A stretch of 64,000 nucleotides of DNA from positions 124,001-188,000 of the forward strand of contig NZ_RZIJ01000012.1 of the NCBI RefSeq assembly GCF_003989665.1. Reading direction: 5' to 3'. Numbering within the stretch: the first letter of the stretch is position 1; the number at the start of each line of letters is the position of its first letter. This DNA comes from Azospirillum doebereinerae. Lineage in GTDB: Bacteria; Pseudomonadota; Alphaproteobacteria; Azospirillales; Azospirillaceae. Position numbers and translations under genes: made by a program. A model generated the notes under the pieces. It saw only the letters and a list, made by a program, of their open reading frames with translations, ran no database searches and was not told the DNA's origin. This document shows, piece by piece, positions 36,944 to 47,522 of the stretch.

Positions 36944-37723
36944 ATGAGTCGCCAGCGCGCCGCCCTCTGCCTTTCGTTCCCGTCCCTCACCCGCGCCGCC
37001 TTGCTGGGCGCGCTGATGGCGGCTCCGCTCGCCCTGTCCGCGCCGGCCGCCGCCGCGCCCGCGAAGCAGCCCGCCGCTGCCGCCAAGCCGGCCAAGCCGG
37101 CCGCCGCGAAGACCACCGCCGCCAAGCCCGGCGCCTGCTACAGCCGCAGCGAGCACGCGGCCGAACAGCTGATGCGCATGCACACCGAAATGATGGTGGT
37201 CGGCCTGACCTGCAAATCGGTGGTGCCGGAAAAGAACCCCTTCGGCCTGTACCAGGATTTCTCGGTCAAGAACCGCGCGATGCTGTCCAGCTCGGAAGCC
37301 ACGCTGATCGGTTACTACAAGAAGACCGGCGGCAATGGCACGCAGAAGTTCGACACCTTCCGCACGGAGCTGGCGAACGAGGTCAGCCGCCGCGCCGCGA
37401 CCATCGGCATCCCACAATATTGCCAAACCTTCGTCGACCGCTCCATCGCGGCGAAGGAGCTCAACGCCGATGACCTGCGCATCCTGACCTCGGACGAAAA
37501 GAACGCCGGCCTGATGCACCTCGCCAGCAAGCCGCTGTGCGATGTGCAGGTGGTCAGCGTTCCGGACGCCCCCATCGCCGTCGCCCAAGCGTCGACCGGC
37601 CGCGCTCCGGCCAAGGCGACCGCCGCCAAGGCCAAGGCTCCGGCGAAGGCCCCCGCCAAGGCGGCCGCCGCCAAGCCCAAGGTCGTCGCCGCTCCGGCCA
37701 AGCAGACCGTCGCCGCGCGCTGA
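36944..37723 (+). CDS. Secreted hypothetical protein with Lys/Ala-rich tails
   Basis: About 259 residues. A signal peptide (hydrophobic AALLGALMAAPLALSAPAAA) precedes an Ala/Lys/Pro-rich linker. A folded core of ~150 residues with four cysteines follows (GACYSR, LTCKSV, QYCQTF, PLCDVQ), probably two disulfides. The C-terminal tail is histone-H1-like (KATAAKAKAPAKAPAKAAAA). It is periplasmic or secreted; the basic tails could bind DNA, LPS or polyanions. Function unknown. A strong terminator follows. Confidence 0.7.
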   Translation: MSRQRAALCLSFPSLTRAALLGALMAAPLALSAPAAAAPAKQPAAAAKPAKPAAAKTTAAKPGACYSRSEHAAEQLMRMHTEMMVVGLTCKSVVPEKNPFGLYQDFSVKNRAMLSSSEATLIGYYKKTGGNGTQKFDTFRTELANEVSRRAATIGIPQYCQTFVDRSIAAKELNADDLRILTSDEKNAGLMHLASKPLCDVQVVSVPDAPIAVAQASTGRAPAKATAAKAKAPAKAPAKAAAAKPKVVAAPAKQTVAAR

Positions 37724-37750
37724 CCGCCGTCACGGTTTGAACGCTTCGAT

Positions 37751-37788
37751 CGAAGGCCCCATCCGCCAACCGGCGGATGGGGCCTTCG
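37751..37788 (+). terminator. Strong hairpin terminator after the Lys/Ala-rich protein
   Basis: A perfect 17-bp stem, CGAAGGCCCCATCCGCC with its complement, around loop AACC. The following T run is short (TCGTTTCC). It separates the upstream gene from the liv operon. Confidence 0.85.
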
Positions 37789-37884
37789 TCGTTTCCGACG
37801 TCTGCATCGTCGCCCCACTCATGCGAACAACACAAATCTGTCTTGCAAAAATCCACCGGGCTGGTACTACCGAAACAGTCGAAG

Positions 37885-37925
37885 GGCTTATCCCCCCACC
37901 CTGTCCGGAGCGGAGGGGATAGGCC
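37885..37925 (+). promoter_or_regulatory. Stem-loop in the livH leader
   Basis: GGCTTATCCCC (37885-37895) pairs with GGGGATAGGCC (37915-37925) through one T-G wobble, enclosing a 19-base loop. It lies 140 bases before livH and has no T run, so it could be an operator or mRNA structure rather than a terminator. Confidence 0.4.
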
Positions 37926-38068
37926 GTTCAGGGTGACAAAAAGCATGGTTCGTCAAGCCAATAGACGAACCGGATCAGACAGGGGGCCGCTGTTGCGTGA
38001 CCGGTGTGCCGTGTGTGCCCGTACCGCCGCGCCCTGCCTCTGCGCCGCGCTGAAGGTGGGGTGACTTC

Positions 38069-38974
<906 letters not shown>

Positions 38975-38979
38975 GCGCC

Positions 38980-40482
38980 ATGACCATGCCCTCCCACACC
39001 GCCCCCACTCCGGCCCCCGCCGCCGTCCCCGCCCGCCCCGCCGTCGACTGGCCGGGCAGCCTCAAGGACGCCGCCACCGCCGCCTTCGTCGCCCTGCTGC
39101 TCACCGTCCCGCTGGTGGGGTTGCGCACCGTCGACCGCCCGACCGGCCTGAGCATCGAGGCGCGCCCCGACGAGGTGATCGCCTCCATCGTCCTGGTCTT
39201 CCTCGGCCGGCTCGGCCTCGGGCTGATCCGCCAGGGGCTGGCCCTGCCGGTGCTGGTGCTGGCCTTGGCCGCCGCCGCCGTCGGGCTGGCCCTGCCGATG
39301 CCGACCCAGGTGCTGCGCCTGGTGCTGGTCGCCGGCGGCGGCATCATCGCGCTGCGCGCCGCCATCACGCTGACCACCGGGCGTTCCAAGCTGTCCCAGG
39401 CCGAGCGCGACCGCCGCATGGACCGCGTCGCCGCCAAGGTGCAGCACGCCACCAAGTACATCGCCCCGGTCGCCATCGCGTTTGCCGTCGCCCTGCCGCT
39501 GACCCCGCTGGCCGACCGCCAACTGCTCGACATCGGCATCCTGCTGCTGACCTACATCATGCTCGGCTGGGGGCTGAACATCGTGGTGGGCCTGGCCGGG
39601 CTGCTCGATCTGGGCTACGTCGCCTTCTACGCGGTGGGCGCCTACAGCTACGCGCTGCTGGCCCATTACTTCGGGCTGAGCTTCTGGGTCTGCCTGCCGC
39701 TGGCCGGGGTGCTGGCGGCCTGTTCGGGCGTGCTGCTCGGCTTCCCGGTGCTGCGGCTGCGCGGCGACTACTTCGCCATCGTCACGCTCGGCTTCGGCGA
39801 GATCATCCGCATCATCCTGGTCAACTGGTACCAGTTCACCGGCGGCCCCAACGGCATCTCGGGCATCCCGCGCCCGAGCTTCTTCGGCATCGCCGACTTC
39901 ACCCGCACGCCCCCCGAGGGCATGGCCGCCTTCCACGAGCTGTTCGGGCTGGAGTTCTCGCCGCTCCACCGCATCGTCTTCATGTACTACCTGATCCTGG
40001 CGCTGGCCCTGGTGGTCAACGTCTTCACCCTGCGGGTGCGCAAGCTGCCGCTGGGCCGCGCCTGGGAGGCCTTGCGCGAGGACGAGATCGCCAGCGCCTC
40101 GCTGGGGATCAACCGCACCAACATGAAGCTGGCGGCCTTCGCCATCGCGGCGATGTTCGGCGGCTTCGCCGGCTCGTTCTTCGCCACGCGCCAGGGCTTC
40201 ATCAGCCCGGAGAGCTTCACCTTCATCGAATCGGCGATCATCCTGGCCATCGTGGTGCTGGGCGGCATGGGCTCGCAGATCGGCGTGGTGGTGGCGACGC
40301 TGCTGGTGATCGGGCTGCCCGAGGCCTTCCGCGAGCTGGCCGACTACCGCATGCTGGCCTTCGGCATGGGCATGGTGGTGATCATGCTGTGGCGTCCGCG
40401 CGGGCTGCTGGCCCACCGCGACCCGACCATCCTCCTGCACGGCGGCAAGACGCCGCGGGTGAACGCGGGAGCCGCGCGATGA
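38980..40482 (+). CDS. livM: LivM, branched-chain amino-acid ABC transporter permease
   Basis: About 500 residues, the longer LivM form with an N-terminal extension holding extra membrane segments (about 30-120) before the conserved core. Core motifs include [37 protein letters not shown] and [20 protein letters not shown] 38980 is preceded at good distance by GAGAAGG; GTG 38971 is an alternative. The stop overlaps the livG start (ATGA). Confidence 0.95.
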   Translation: MTMPSHTAPTPAPAAVPARPAVDWPGSLKDAATAAFVALLLTVPLVGLRTVDRPTGLSIEARPDEVIASIVLVFLGRLGLGLIRQGLALPVLVLALAAAAVGLALPMPTQVLRLVLVAGGGIIALRAAITLTTGRSKLSQAERDRRMDRVAAKVQHATKYIAPVAIAFAVALPLTPLADRQLLDIGILLLTYIMLGWGLNIVVGLAGLLDLGYVAFYAVGAYSYALLAHYFGLSFWVCLPLAGVLAACSGVLLGFPVLRLRGDYFAIVTLGFGEIIRIILVNWYQFTGGPNGISGIPRPSFFGIADFTRTPPEGMAAFHELFGLEFSPLHRIVFMYYLILALALVVNVFTLRVRKLPLGRAWEALREDEIASASLGINRTNMKLAAFAIAAMFGGFAGSFFATRQGFISPESFTFIESAIILAIVVLGGMGSQIGVVVATLLVIGLPEAFRELADYRMLAFGMGMVVIMLWRPRGLLAHRDPTILLHGGKTPRVNAGAAR

Positions 40483-41012
40483 GTGTGACCGAGATGACCG
40501 AGACGCCGCTTTTGACGGTGGAACACCTGACGATGCGCTTTGGCGGTCTGGTGGCGAACAACGACGTGTCCTTCGTGGCGCGGACCGGCGAGATCACCGC
40601 GCTGATCGGGCCGAACGGGGCGGGCAAGACGACGCTGTTCAACTGCGTCACCGGCTTCTACACGCCCACCGTGGGCCGCTTGAGCCTGCGCCACCCCGAC
40701 GGGCGCGAGTTCCTGCTGGAGCGGATGCCGGGCTACCGCATCGCCCAGAGCGGGGTGGCGCGGACCTTCCAGAACATCCGGCTGTTCGGCGGCATGAGCG
40801 TGCTGGAGAACCTGATCGTCGCCCAGCACAACAAGCTGATGGACGCGTCGGGCTTCGCGATCGCCGGGCTGTTCGGGCTGCCGACCTACGCCAAGGCGGA
40901 GAAGGCGGCGCTGGAGCTGGCGAAATACTGGCTGGAGCGGGTGCGGCTGACCGAGTTCGCCGACTGGGAGGCGGGCAACCTGCCCTACGGCGCCCAGCGG
41001 CGTCTGGAGATC

Positions 41013-42407
<1,395 letters not shown>

Positions 42408-42535
42408 ACGCAATGGGCCGTTTGCTTGGCGCGAACGCGTGGGCGCCGGCTCCGGGGAATAGGATAGGCCGAACGGCTGGGTGCCCTAGCAAAACTGTCG
42501 CATGGGGCCCAAGCCGGAGTATGGTAAAATGGACA

Positions 42536-42575
42536 CCGCCGGAGGGGACCCGGCGGCCTAGGCCCGACAAGGGCC
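42536..42575 (+). promoter_or_regulatory. Tandem hairpins in the livK leader
   Basis: CCGCCGG (42536-42542) pairs with CCGGCGG (42550-42556), and GGCCC (42561-42565) pairs with GGGCC (42571-42575). Neither has a T run. They could stabilise the livK mRNA after processing, which would help the binding protein outnumber the channel, or act as an attenuator. Confidence 0.4.
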
Positions 42576-42626
42576 GGGGGAATGTTGCAACAGGGACCAC
42601 TCTTCGAACAGGGAGTAAGAAAACCC

Positions 42627-43727
42627 ATGAAACTCAAGCTGTCCCTTCTGGCCGCCGTTGCGGCCACCGCGCTCTCCGCGACGGTCGCCAAGGCCGACAT
42701 CGCGGTGGCGACCGCCGGTCCGATCACCGGTCAGTACGCCACCTTCGGCGAGCAGATGAAGAAGGGCATGGAGCAGGCCGTCGCGGACATCAACGCCGCC
42801 GGCGGTGTTCTGGGTCAGAAGCTGAAGCTCGAAGTCGGCGACGACGCCTGCGATCCCAAGCAGGCCGTGGCCGTCGCCAACCAGTTGGCCAAGGCCGGCG
42901 TGAAGCTGGTGGCCGGTCACTTCTGCTCGGGGTCCTCGATCCCGGCCAGCCAGGTCTACGCCGAAGAGGGGATGCTCCAGATCTCCCCGGCTTCGACCAA
43001 CCCGAAGCTGACCGAGCAGGGACTGAAGAACGTCTTCCGCGTCTGCGGCCGCGACGACCAGCAGGGCCTGATCGCCGGCAAGTATCTGCTGGACAAGTAC
43101 AAGGGCAAGAACATCGCCATCCTGCACGACAAGTCGGCCTACGGTAAGGGTCTGGCCGACGAGACGCAGAAGGCGCTGAACGCCGGCGGCCAGAAGGAAA
43201 CCATCTACGAAGCCTACACGGCCGGTGAGAAGGACTACTCGGCCCTGGTGTCGAAGCTGAAGCAGGCGGCGGTCGAGGCGATCTACGTCGGCGGCTACCA
43301 CACCGAGGCCGGGCTGATCGCCCGCCAGATGAAGGACCAGGGCCTGAACGCGGTCATCATCTCGGGCGACGCCCTGGTGACGAACGAGTACTGGGCCATC
43401 ACCGGCGCCGCCGGCGAGAACACCATGATGACCTTCGGCCCGGATCCCCGTGAGAAGCCGGACGCCAAGGTCGTCGTCGAGAAGTTCCGCAAGGCCGGCT
43501 ACGAGCCGGAAGGCTACACGCTGTACACCTACGCCGCCCTGCAGATCTGGGCGGAAGCGGTGAAGGCGGCCGGCTCGACCGACGCGGCCAAGGTCGCGGA
43601 CGTGATGCGCAAGACCTCCTACGACACCGTCATCGGCAAGCTCGGTTTCGACGCCAAGGGCGACGTCACCTCGCCGGCCTATGTCTGGTACAAGTGGAGC
43701 AACGGCCAGTACGCCGAAGTGAAGTGA
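42627..43727 (+). CDS. LivK-type periplasmic branched-chain amino-acid binding protein
   Basis: A 366-residue binding protein with signal peptide MKLKLSLLAAVAATALSATV (cleaved after AKA) and the type I periplasmic-binding fold of LivJ/LivK: ADIAVATAGPITGQYATFGE, then GVLGQKLKLEVGDDACDPKQ and GHFCSGSSIPASQVY. It delivers ligand to LivHM. ATG 42627 follows GGGAGTAAGA. It is the last gene of the operon and is closed by a strong terminator. The exact ligand is not shown by sequence. Confidence 0.95.
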   Translation: MKLKLSLLAAVAATALSATVAKADIAVATAGPITGQYATFGEQMKKGMEQAVADINAAGGVLGQKLKLEVGDDACDPKQAVAVANQLAKAGVKLVAGHFCSGSSIPASQVYAEEGMLQISPASTNPKLTEQGLKNVFRVCGRDDQQGLIAGKYLLDKYKGKNIAILHDKSAYGKGLADETQKALNAGGQKETIYEAYTAGEKDYSALVSKLKQAAVEAIYVGGYHTEAGLIARQMKDQGLNAVIISGDALVTNEYWAITGAAGENTMMTFGPDPREKPDAKVVVEKFRKAGYEPEGYTLYTYAALQIWAEAVKAAGSTDAAKVADVMRKTSYDTVIGKLGFDAKGDVTSPAYVWYKWSNGQYAEVK

Positions 43728-43758
43728 TCGTCCTTCGACGCTTCGCTTGAAAAAGGAA

Positions 43759-43789
43759 GGGTCCGGCGAGCAATCGCCGGACCCTTTTT
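43759..43789 (+). terminator. Rho-independent terminator of the liv operon
   Basis: A perfect 11-bp stem GGGTCCGGCGA / TCGCCGGACCC with a GCAA tetraloop, followed by TTTTT. It lies 32 bases after the binding-protein stop. Confidence 0.95.
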
Positions 43790-43981
43790 CTTGGGGGATG
43801 CGTGGTTGGGAAGTGGTCTCGTCTGCCCATATTGGGCGTGGACTGCCGACGGTGTACTGTGAGCCTTCATCGATCGGCTGGACACGCCAATAAGCCGCGC
43901 CGGACACGGCGATTCGAGCGGCGTGTCCGGCGTGGCTGCGGCCTCCGGAAGATCCTCCGGACGCCGGTTAGCGGTTTCCCA

Positions 43982-44353
43982 TCAATCGCGCCGGACGGTG
44001 CGCGGGGCCGCCGGCGGATCGGCGCTGCGCGGGGCGGCGGTAACCCGCTTGGTCACGTCCACCTTGGGCGGCGTCAGCGAGTTGGTCGCCGAATAGCCTT
44101 TGTTGGTCGTCTTCACGTCGGTGCCGTAATGGGACATGCCGGCACGGAACTGACCGGATTTGCCCATCGATCCCCAATGCGAGGGCCGGGCGCCGGGAAT
44201 CGGCTGGGCCTGCTCCATGTTGCGCATGTGGGGGCCGGTCGGCACCATCTCGTCGAAGGTCCAGGAGTTGTACTCCTGCTTCTGCGCATGGGCGGGGCCG
44301 GTGGCGGCGAGAGCCGCGAGGGCCAGGACAGTGGCGGCGAGGGTACGATGCAT
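43982..44353 (-). CDS. Small secreted hypothetical protein
   Basis: A 123-residue protein with a signal peptide (MHRTLAATVLALAALAATGP, cleaved after AHA). The mature part has low complexity and mostly polar residues (NSWTFDEMVPTGPHMRNMEQ, then GMSHYGTDVKTTNKGYSATN). No cysteines and no known domain are seen. Upstream in-frame starts exist but would bury the signal peptide. Function unknown. Confidence 0.65.
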   Translation of the reverse strand: MHRTLAATVLALAALAATGPAHAQKQEYNSWTFDEMVPTGPHMRNMEQAQPIPGARPSHWGSMGKSGQFRAGMSHYGTDVKTTNKGYSATNSLTPPKVDVTKRVTAAPRSADPPAAPRTVRRD

Positions 44354-44516
44354 CGAACGGGCGCCTTCCGTTGTGATCCGGACGCCGCGTCGCCAAGCCT
44401 CAAGGGCCGGCGCGCGACGGGTCGGGACCGACATTGCGCCTCAAGCGCGCCCCACCGTCCAGGGCGGAGGCGCGTTACCCAGCCTGGGGGACACCGTTCG
44501 CGCGGGCGGCGTGACC

Positions 44517-46214
44517 TTACGGGGCGGAATGGCCGTAGAGCGTCAGATGCAGCCGCTTGCCGGTGTTGTAGTTGAACCCGGACAGTTCGGCCAGCCGGTT
44601 GAGTGCGGCGGCCGGGTCCAGAGCGGCCTTGAACGCCGCCTCCTCACGGTCCTCGACCAGGGCCAGCGCGCAAGAGCCCCCGTCGGCCAGATGCCGGGCG
44701 GCCTCGGCGCCGTGCACCAGCCGCGTCGGCGTGCCGAGCAGGAAGACGAGGCTCGGCTCCGAATAGCCGGCCGAGGCGATGACGCTGTCCGGGCAGGGCC
44801 GAACCTCCGCGACGGCGCGCGCCGCTTGGCGGCTGATCCACACCCCGTCGATGGCCGGCAGCACCGCGCCGTAGGTTCCGGCGTAGAGGATCGCCGCCGC
44901 CGCGACGCCGGCCGCCATACCGGCGCGAAGCCGCCTCTGGAGCGTCAGTCGGACGAACAGGGCAAAGAGCCCGAGGACCGCCGGCACCAACGCCAGCCCG
45001 ACCGGATCGATCCGCCCGTCCACAAGGTAGGGGATCACCGCCACCGCCAGCGTCAGCGCTCCGAATCCCAGCACGCCCAGCGCCACCGCCGCGACGGTGA
45101 GGACGCGGCGCGGCTGCGCGCGGCTGCGCCCGAAACCGTCAAGGACAGCGGCGGCGGCCAGTGCGGCGATGGCCGGGAAGACCGGCAGGGTGTAGTGCAG
45201 AAGCTTGGTCGGCACCGCCTCGAACACCAGCCAGCTCGGCACGATCCAGGCGATGCAGAAGCGCACGGCGTCGACCCGCCGCCGGGCCCAGACCCAGGGC
45301 ACCGCCAGCAGGGCCAGGAAGGACCAGGGGGCGAAGGTGACCCAGAAGCTGCCGAGGTAGTATCCGGGCGGCAGCCCCTTGCCCTCCTGCCCGCCGGAGA
45401 CCTTGCCCAGCATGTCGTGGCCGACCGATTCGGCGAAGAAGGCGCCCTTGGTCTTGATGGCGATGGCGATCAACCAAGGGGCGGCGATGGCCAGAACGAT
45501 GGCGAGACCGGGCAGCGGCTTCAGCCGTTTCAGCCAGCCCCCCCGGCGGTCCCACACCGCCAGCGTCAGCGCGGTGGTGCCCGACACGAGAAGAACGATG
45601 GGCCCCTTGATGAGGATGCCGATCCCGGCGGCGATCCAGAAGACCAGCGGCGCGGTCCAGGCGCCACGGCCGACCGGCGCCACGCGGTCGCGGGTCAGGT
45701 AGAGATGCGCCAGCGCCGCCTGCCCCAGCACCACGGTGGACAGCAGCACGGCGTCGGTCTTGGCCATGCGGGCCTCGACGCCCAGCACGACGCAGGACGC
45801 CATCATCAGACCGGCGAGGAAGCCGGCCACCCCGCCGAACAGCCGCGCGCCCGTCCAGGCGCTGGCCAGAACGGCCAGGATCGCGCCGAGAAAGGAGGGA
45901 ATCCGGTAGGTCCAGATTGCCTTCGGCGTCCCGGTGACCTCGGTCGCCAGCGCCGTCGCCGCGTTTTGCAACCAATAGATGCCAATCGGCTTCTTGTAGC
46001 GGGTCTCGTCCTGGTAGCGGATGTCGATGTAGTTGCCGCTGTCGAGCATCTGCGACGATGCCTGCGCGAAGCGGGATTCGTCGCGGTCGAAGGGCGGCAG
46101 GCCGGAGAAGCCCGGCAGGAACAGCGCCGCGCTCAGCAGCGCCAGCAGCGCGTAGGCGTAGAGCGGCAGGCCGGGCCATGGACCGGGCTTGGCCGGCGCA
46201 GTGCCGTCCGTCAC
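44517..46214 (-). CDS. ArnT/RgtA-like GT83 glycosyltransferase
   Basis: About 565 residues with a dozen hydrophobic helices. Near the N-terminus it has LPPFDRDESRFAQASSQML, the periplasmic Asp/Glu motif of GT-C (GT83) enzymes, then IDIRYQDETRYKKPIGIYW. Such enzymes move a sugar from a polyprenyl-phosphate carrier to lipid A or core LPS at the periplasmic face. The GTG start overlaps the stop of the lipid A N-terminal-domain gene (GTGA). Together with the GT2 it forms a carrier-lipid glycosylation unit. The sugar could be galacturonate or aminoarabinose. Confidence 0.88.
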   Translation of the reverse strand: MTDGTAPAKPGPWPGLPLYAYALLALLSAALFLPGFSGLPPFDRDESRFAQASSQMLDSGNYIDIRYQDETRYKKPIGIYWLQNAATALATEVTGTPKAIWTYRIPSFLGAILAVLASAWTGARLFGGVAGFLAGLMMASCVVLGVEARMAKTDAVLLSTVVLGQAALAHLYLTRDRVAPVGRGAWTAPLVFWIAAGIGILIKGPIVLLVSGTTALTLAVWDRRGGWLKRLKPLPGLAIVLAIAAPWLIAIAIKTKGAFFAESVGHDMLGKVSGGQEGKGLPPGYYLGSFWVTFAPWSFLALLAVPWVWARRRVDAVRFCIAWIVPSWLVFEAVPTKLLHYTLPVFPAIAALAAAAVLDGFGRSRAQPRRVLTVAAVALGVLGFGALTLAVAVIPYLVDGRIDPVGLALVPAVLGLFALFVRLTLQRRLRAGMAAGVAAAAILYAGTYGAVLPAIDGVWISRQAARAVAEVRPCPDSVIASAGYSEPSLVFLLGTPTRLVHGAEAARHLADGGSCALALVEDREEAAFKAALDPAAALNRLAELSGFNYNTGKRLHLTLYGHSAP

Positions 46215-46546
46215 GATTTGCTCGGCACGGCGTCCGGCGCCGAGGCCGATTTCTTGTTGGTCCACACGAAATAGATGTTCCGGATGTAGATGACCAAGCC
46301 GGCGCCCTGCCCCAGCATGAAGACCGGGTCGAAGCGGTAGAAGGAATAAGCGAACAGGATGGCGCCGCCGGCCAGCGAGAAATACCAGAACATCTCCGGC
46401 ATCACGCTGCGCCGGGCCTTTTCGCTGGCGATCCACTGGATCACGAAGCGCATCGTGAACATAAGCTGGGCCATGAAACCGATGCCGACCCAGACGAGGT
46501 CGGTCGTGCTCTGCCCTTGGAACCACGCTACGGCGCGCTCAATCAT
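46211..46546 (-). CDS. Lipid A biosynthesis N-terminal domain (LAB_N) membrane protein
   Basis: A 111-residue protein with three membrane segments, matching the LAB_N family: VGIGFMAQLMFTMRFVIQWI, ASEKARRSVMPEMFWYFSLA and the final GLVIYIRNIYFVW. LAB_N proteins accompany lipid A glycosyltransferases and may help move the lipid-linked sugar. It lies 25 bases after the GT2 gene and overlaps the GT83 gene by 4 bases. Confidence 0.92.
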   Translation of the reverse strand: MIERAVAWFQGQSTTDLVWVGIGFMAQLMFTMRFVIQWIASEKARRSVMPEMFWYFSLAGGAILFAYSFYRFDPVFMLGQGAGLVIYIRNIYFVWTNKKSASAPDAVPSKS

Positions 46547-46571
46547 CGGATCTTCCAGTCGCGAAAAACGC

Positions 46572-47327
46572 TCAGAGTTGTTCGGAAGTCGGCGACAGCT
46601 TGGTCCGCCGCTTCAGCCAATAGACGCCGAGCAGATCGACGACGCCGATCAGGCCGCGCCGCCAGTTGTTGTACTTGGACACGCCGCGCTCGCGCGGGCG
46701 GTGGTTGACCGGCACATAGGCCACCGGATGCCCGTGGGCGCGGAACAGCGCCGGCAGGAACCGGTGCATCGCGCCGAAGAAGGGCAGGTCGAGGAAGGCC
46801 TCGCGGCGGAAGAGCTTCAACCCGCAGCCGCTGTCGGTGCAGCCGTCCTGCAGGAAGGACTGGCGCACCGCGTTGGCGAATTTCGAGGCCCAGCGCTTGG
46901 ACAGGCTGTCCTGGCGCTTCTTGCGCAGGCCGCCGACCAGCATCGGCGACCCGGCCTTGCCGCCGGACACCAGGGCGAACAGGGCCGGAATGTCGGCGGG
47001 ATCGTTCTGGCCGTCGCCGTCCAACGTCACCACCCATTCGCCATGCGCGGCCTTGACGCCGCTGCGCACGGCGGCGCTCTGGCCAGAGCGCCGGTTGTGG
47101 CGCAGCACGCGCAGGCGCCCGGCCAGGACCGCCGGGGCGAGCCTGACCTGGGTGTCGTCGTCGGACTGATCGTCCACGAAGATCACTTCGAAACCGCCGA
47201 CCGGGATCAGCGCCCGCTCGATCTCGTCGAGCAGCGGCAAGACATTGTCGGCCTCGTTGAAAACCGGAACGACGACCGAAAGCCGGACCGGCTCGCGGTT
47301 TTCCGCAAGATTGCTCACTTCTGCCAT
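46572..47327 (-). CDS. Family 2 glycosyltransferase making a polyprenyl-phosphate sugar
   Basis: A 251-residue GT2 with VVVPVFNEADNVLPLLDEIE, acidic FVDDQSDDDT, the metal-binding LDGDGQNDP and a late RERGVSKYNN segment. This matches dolichol-phosphate-mannose-synthase-type enzymes such as ArnC or RgtE. It lacks the C-terminal membrane helices of ArnC, so it looks peripheral. It would load a sugar on undecaprenyl phosphate for the GT83 enzyme. ATG 47327 is used; upstream codons look non-coding. Confidence 0.9.
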   Translation of the reverse strand: MAEVSNLAENREPVRLSVVVPVFNEADNVLPLLDEIERALIPVGGFEVIFVDDQSDDDTQVRLAPAVLAGRLRVLRHNRRSGQSAAVRSGVKAAHGEWVVTLDGDGQNDPADIPALFALVSGGKAGSPMLVGGLRKKRQDSLSKRWASKFANAVRQSFLQDGCTDSGCGLKLFRREAFLDLPFFGAMHRFLPALFRAHGHPVAYVPVNHRPRERGVSKYNNWRRGLIGVVDLLGVYWLKRRTKLSPTSEQL

Positions 47328-47430
47328 CCCATTCGCCGAACGGGCGGCAAAATACTCTCGCGGCCCGGCGAACGGTAGAGGAAAAGGATGGGACCGGGCG
47401 GAGGCCAGCCCCGCTCCCGCCGCATCGTCC

Positions 47431-47482
47431 ATAACAAAGACGGGCCCGGACGCGCGAGGGCGTCCGGGCCCGTCTTTGTTAT
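47431..47482. terminator. Perfect 23-bp stem-loop, degP terminator
   Basis: ATAACAAAGACGGGCCCGGA (47431-47450) plus CGC forms a perfect 23-bp stem with 47460-47482 around a six-base loop. In the minus direction it ends in GTCTTTGTTAT. It lies about 40 bases past the protease stop and before the GT2 gene, so it insulates the two. Confidence 0.9.
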
Positions 47483-47522
47483 GAAGGCGTTAGCGCTTTC
47501 CTTGTGGTTCGCGAAACCGCCC

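Larger units (their letters stand above)
37724..38068. other. Leader region of the liv operon
   Basis: About 345 bases upstream of livH holding the terminator at 37751-37788 and a second stem at 37885-37925. The operon promoter must lie here or within the preceding 100 bases. I cannot fix its -35/-10. Confidence 0.5.

Noticed and set aside
36642-36944. A 100-codon plus-strand frame upstream of the Lys/Ala-rich protein.
   Set aside because: There is no good ribosome site and no domain resemblance; more likely leader sequence.
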